A stretch of 64,000 bases of DNA from Azadirachta indica. Its lineage: Eukaryota; Streptophyta; Magnoliopsida; Sapindales; Meliaceae. Both the position numbers and the translations under genes were made by a program. The DNA is taken from positions 2,932,350 to 2,996,349 of the forward strand of contig CM040452.1 in NCBI GenBank assembly GCA_022749755.1, given 5' to 3'. Below the pieces are notes generated by a model. It worked only from the letters and a program-made list of their open reading frames with translations, was not told the DNA's origin and ran no database searches. Below are positions 62,601 to 64,000 of the stretch, in pieces; the first letter of the stretch is position 1, and every line of letters begins with the position of its first letter.

Positions 62601-64000
62601 TTATTTTTTTCTTCTACCGCATCAATACTTGTTCACAATGACATTACAGCACTAGTATCAGCACTACATAGAATAAGAACAACATAAATATTCAAGGTAC
62701 CAAGGTGCCACAATGTCAAGTTGGTACTGCCTTGAACCAGCTTCTATGAGGCATGCCAGTGCAAGGCAATGCAGTAAATAAGATCATATGAGTCTTACAA
62801 TATGAACGAACCCTCATTCAAAGAGTGAAATTCTTGGGGAGCCACGACCAATTTTGAACACCCCCCACCAATTCTGACCTTTTTCACTGAAAAAACTGAA
62901 TTAGAGCACTCCACAATATCGAAGTCTAATGGAGTGAATTCCTGAAAACTCTTTTCAATTTATAGAAATTCTAAAAAGAACTTCATTTCTTGGTGTCAAA
63001 AATCAGATATGCAGCATAAAATAAAGAGGCAAATTATTTGCTACACTGGAAGGTCTCCCTGTCAATAATTATCTACAAGAAGGTGATATTATGGTTATGG
63101 ATAAAAATTTGGATAAGAAATATTTGATTGGAGAATCCTAGAAACAAGTTCGATATGCCTGTGTTGACTGGATGAGAATAAATGAAGAAATACTAAGTCG
63201 TCCTCTATCAAACAGCAGCTTTGGTTCTTCCCATAATTTATGCCACTTTGGAATGCATGGAGAATGAAACCTGGGTCATACCAATCAATTTACTTGAGGA
63301 TCATAAAAATTTGTTTTGAAGAAAAGGTTTGGGAGTTAATGGAGGTGACACTGACTACATACCGCTGATAAAAGAAAACAACTTCAATACCAAGTTTATG
63401 ACTTACAGAAGGTAAACCCAAGAGGGACAATCATTAAACTTGTATATAATGTATTCCCGAAGCCAAGTGGCATTCTCACTGCCTGGTGGGTCCTGCCAGC
63501 AGGCTTCAAGTCCCACCAAGTTAATAGCACAGATAGATTTTCTCTCGTGATAATCGGGAGTACAAATTGCCCGTAATGCTTGCTATAGCATCATTGTATA
63601 AATCTCTATATTTTGGATAGACTCAAACAACATGTCAGTAAGCGCAAAAAATGACAAAGAAAAAGCAAAACAATCAAAACTTTGAATATTTGCAAACTAT
63701 ATTGCTAAAGAAATGGTAGCAATATCTGTAGGAAGAAGTATACAACATACCCCAAATTTCGGTATGAAAACCTGGTATAAAATACTTTTAGATGATACAC
63801 TAATCTCAACTGTTAAGGGAGATCCAAGGCAACATGAAAATAATTCCAAAGCAATATAAAATCATGCAACATAACCATGCAAGCAGCATAGACAAATGGA
63901 ACCTAATAATAAGAGTATGAGTCAACAGTTTTTCATCTAACACAATCTACACGAAGAAATCCAACCTAAAACTTACAGGATTTCAAAAATGTTGAATTCT
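55977..64000 (-). CDS. GDA1/CD39 nucleoside phosphatase (probable apyrase), 3' exons; gene runs off the right edge
   Basis: Apyrases hydrolyse nucleoside tri- and diphosphates in the Golgi lumen or outside the cell. Clear exons, 5' to 3': 61545-61703, 58602-58699, 57292-57488 and 55977-56205, all with GT-AG borders and consistent phases. They encode the C-terminal third: SSGRGIIDNPCIPKGYE, RPAGNFSACRFEALALL, CRAPC-like CLRAPCQILSSFF, a segment with DDLDLLRYCFFSAYTVALL, then the last apyrase-conserved region as LDWSLGAF. After it comes a membrane helix (VTYFSLFAFLLIAILAAIF) and a short tail ending ENNI. The WSLGAF region plus this downstream helix suggests the two-anchored APY6/APY7-type of plant apyrase, so no symbol is fixed. 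A further exon may end at 63977 (donor GTAAGT; NSTFLKS in a compatible phase) but is only a possibility. Introns hold a 167-bp tandem duplication and a foldback element. Confidence 0.85.
58207..58552. repeat. ~170-bp tandem duplication in an apyrase intron
   Basis: 'gcttttcaactgccaa' occurs at 58215 and 58382, and 'gacctaactatgtctaat' at 58315 and 58494. The second copy carries about 12 extra bases in the middle ('ttgttgtgtgcaag' region). Similarity is high, so it is recent. Confidence 0.9.
59653..59690. repeat. (TA)n(CA)n compound microsatellite
   Basis: About 11 TA units followed by 8 CA units; directly adjoins the left inverted repeat of the foldback element. Confidence 0.9.
59675..60483. 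mobile_element. Foldback/MITE-like element bounded by CA and TG microsatellites, ~0.8 kb
   Basis: The left end (CA)n + 'gttgtgctcaagtctggt' + 'ccagattgaattaaaatc' matches the reverse complement of the right end (60371-60483), which finishes with (TG)n. The inverted repeats are about 110 bp. The interior is rich in CT on the left and GA on the right, consistent with a longer decayed palindrome. No coding capacity; the open frames at 60381-60714 read through the right repeat and mean nothing. It lies in the intron between the exons at 58602 and 61545 of the apyrase gene. Confidence 0.7.

Overview
The window is nuclear DNA from a flowering plant, most likely a eudicot. The evidence is AT-rich sequence with many short exons, GT-AG introns of 80 bp to over 3 kb, plant-type NADH-cytochrome b5 reductase and CCT-eta proteins, telo-boxes upstream of a housekeeping gene, and dense relics of plant transposons. 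The species cannot be fixed from the sequence alone.

Layout. Positions 1-3113 hold a diverged ~1.1 kb direct duplication with no convincing gene, followed by a ~40-bp minisatellite (3114-3898). A very small gene at 5620-5793 (+) encodes a 57-residue secreted, proline-rich peptide of the hormone-precursor type. Positions 10130-17000 (+) carry a complete nine-exon NADH-cytochrome b5 reductase (CBR1-like, 278 aa) with a G-box upstream. Convergent to it, 18244-24197 (-) is a complete 13-coding-exon gene for the eta subunit of the cytosolic chaperonin CCT/TRiC (563 aa). A ~1.8 kb Mutator-like inverted-repeat element, itself carrying a nested MITE, sits about 430 bp upstream of the CCT7 start codon. 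The promoter, first exon, first intron and part of exon 2 of CCT7 were duplicated about 4.3 kb away (28100-29480) as a broken pseudogene; that copy lacks the transposon and so preserves the empty site.

From about 30.2 to 55.2 kb the window is a decayed tandem array of ~2 kb half-units arranged as ~4 kb dimers. It is interrupted by a retroelement-like GC-rich relic (41.8-42.5 kb), a compact intronless gene for a 149-aa four-helix membrane protein built of two 74-residue repeats (43282-43731, -), and a second inverted-repeat transposon (44.56-45.86 kb). The right end (55977 to beyond 64000, -) holds the 3' exons of a GDA1/CD39 nucleoside phosphatase (probable apyrase) with a C-terminal membrane anchor; one of its introns contains a foldback element bounded by CA/TG microsatellites.

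The three conserved genes belong to unrelated pathways (ER/outer-membrane electron transfer, cytosolic protein folding, nucleotide hydrolysis) and do not form a functional cluster. No CRISPR, operon, tRNA or rRNA gene was seen. The least familiar candidates are the 57-aa secreted peptide and the duplicated 149-aa membrane protein.
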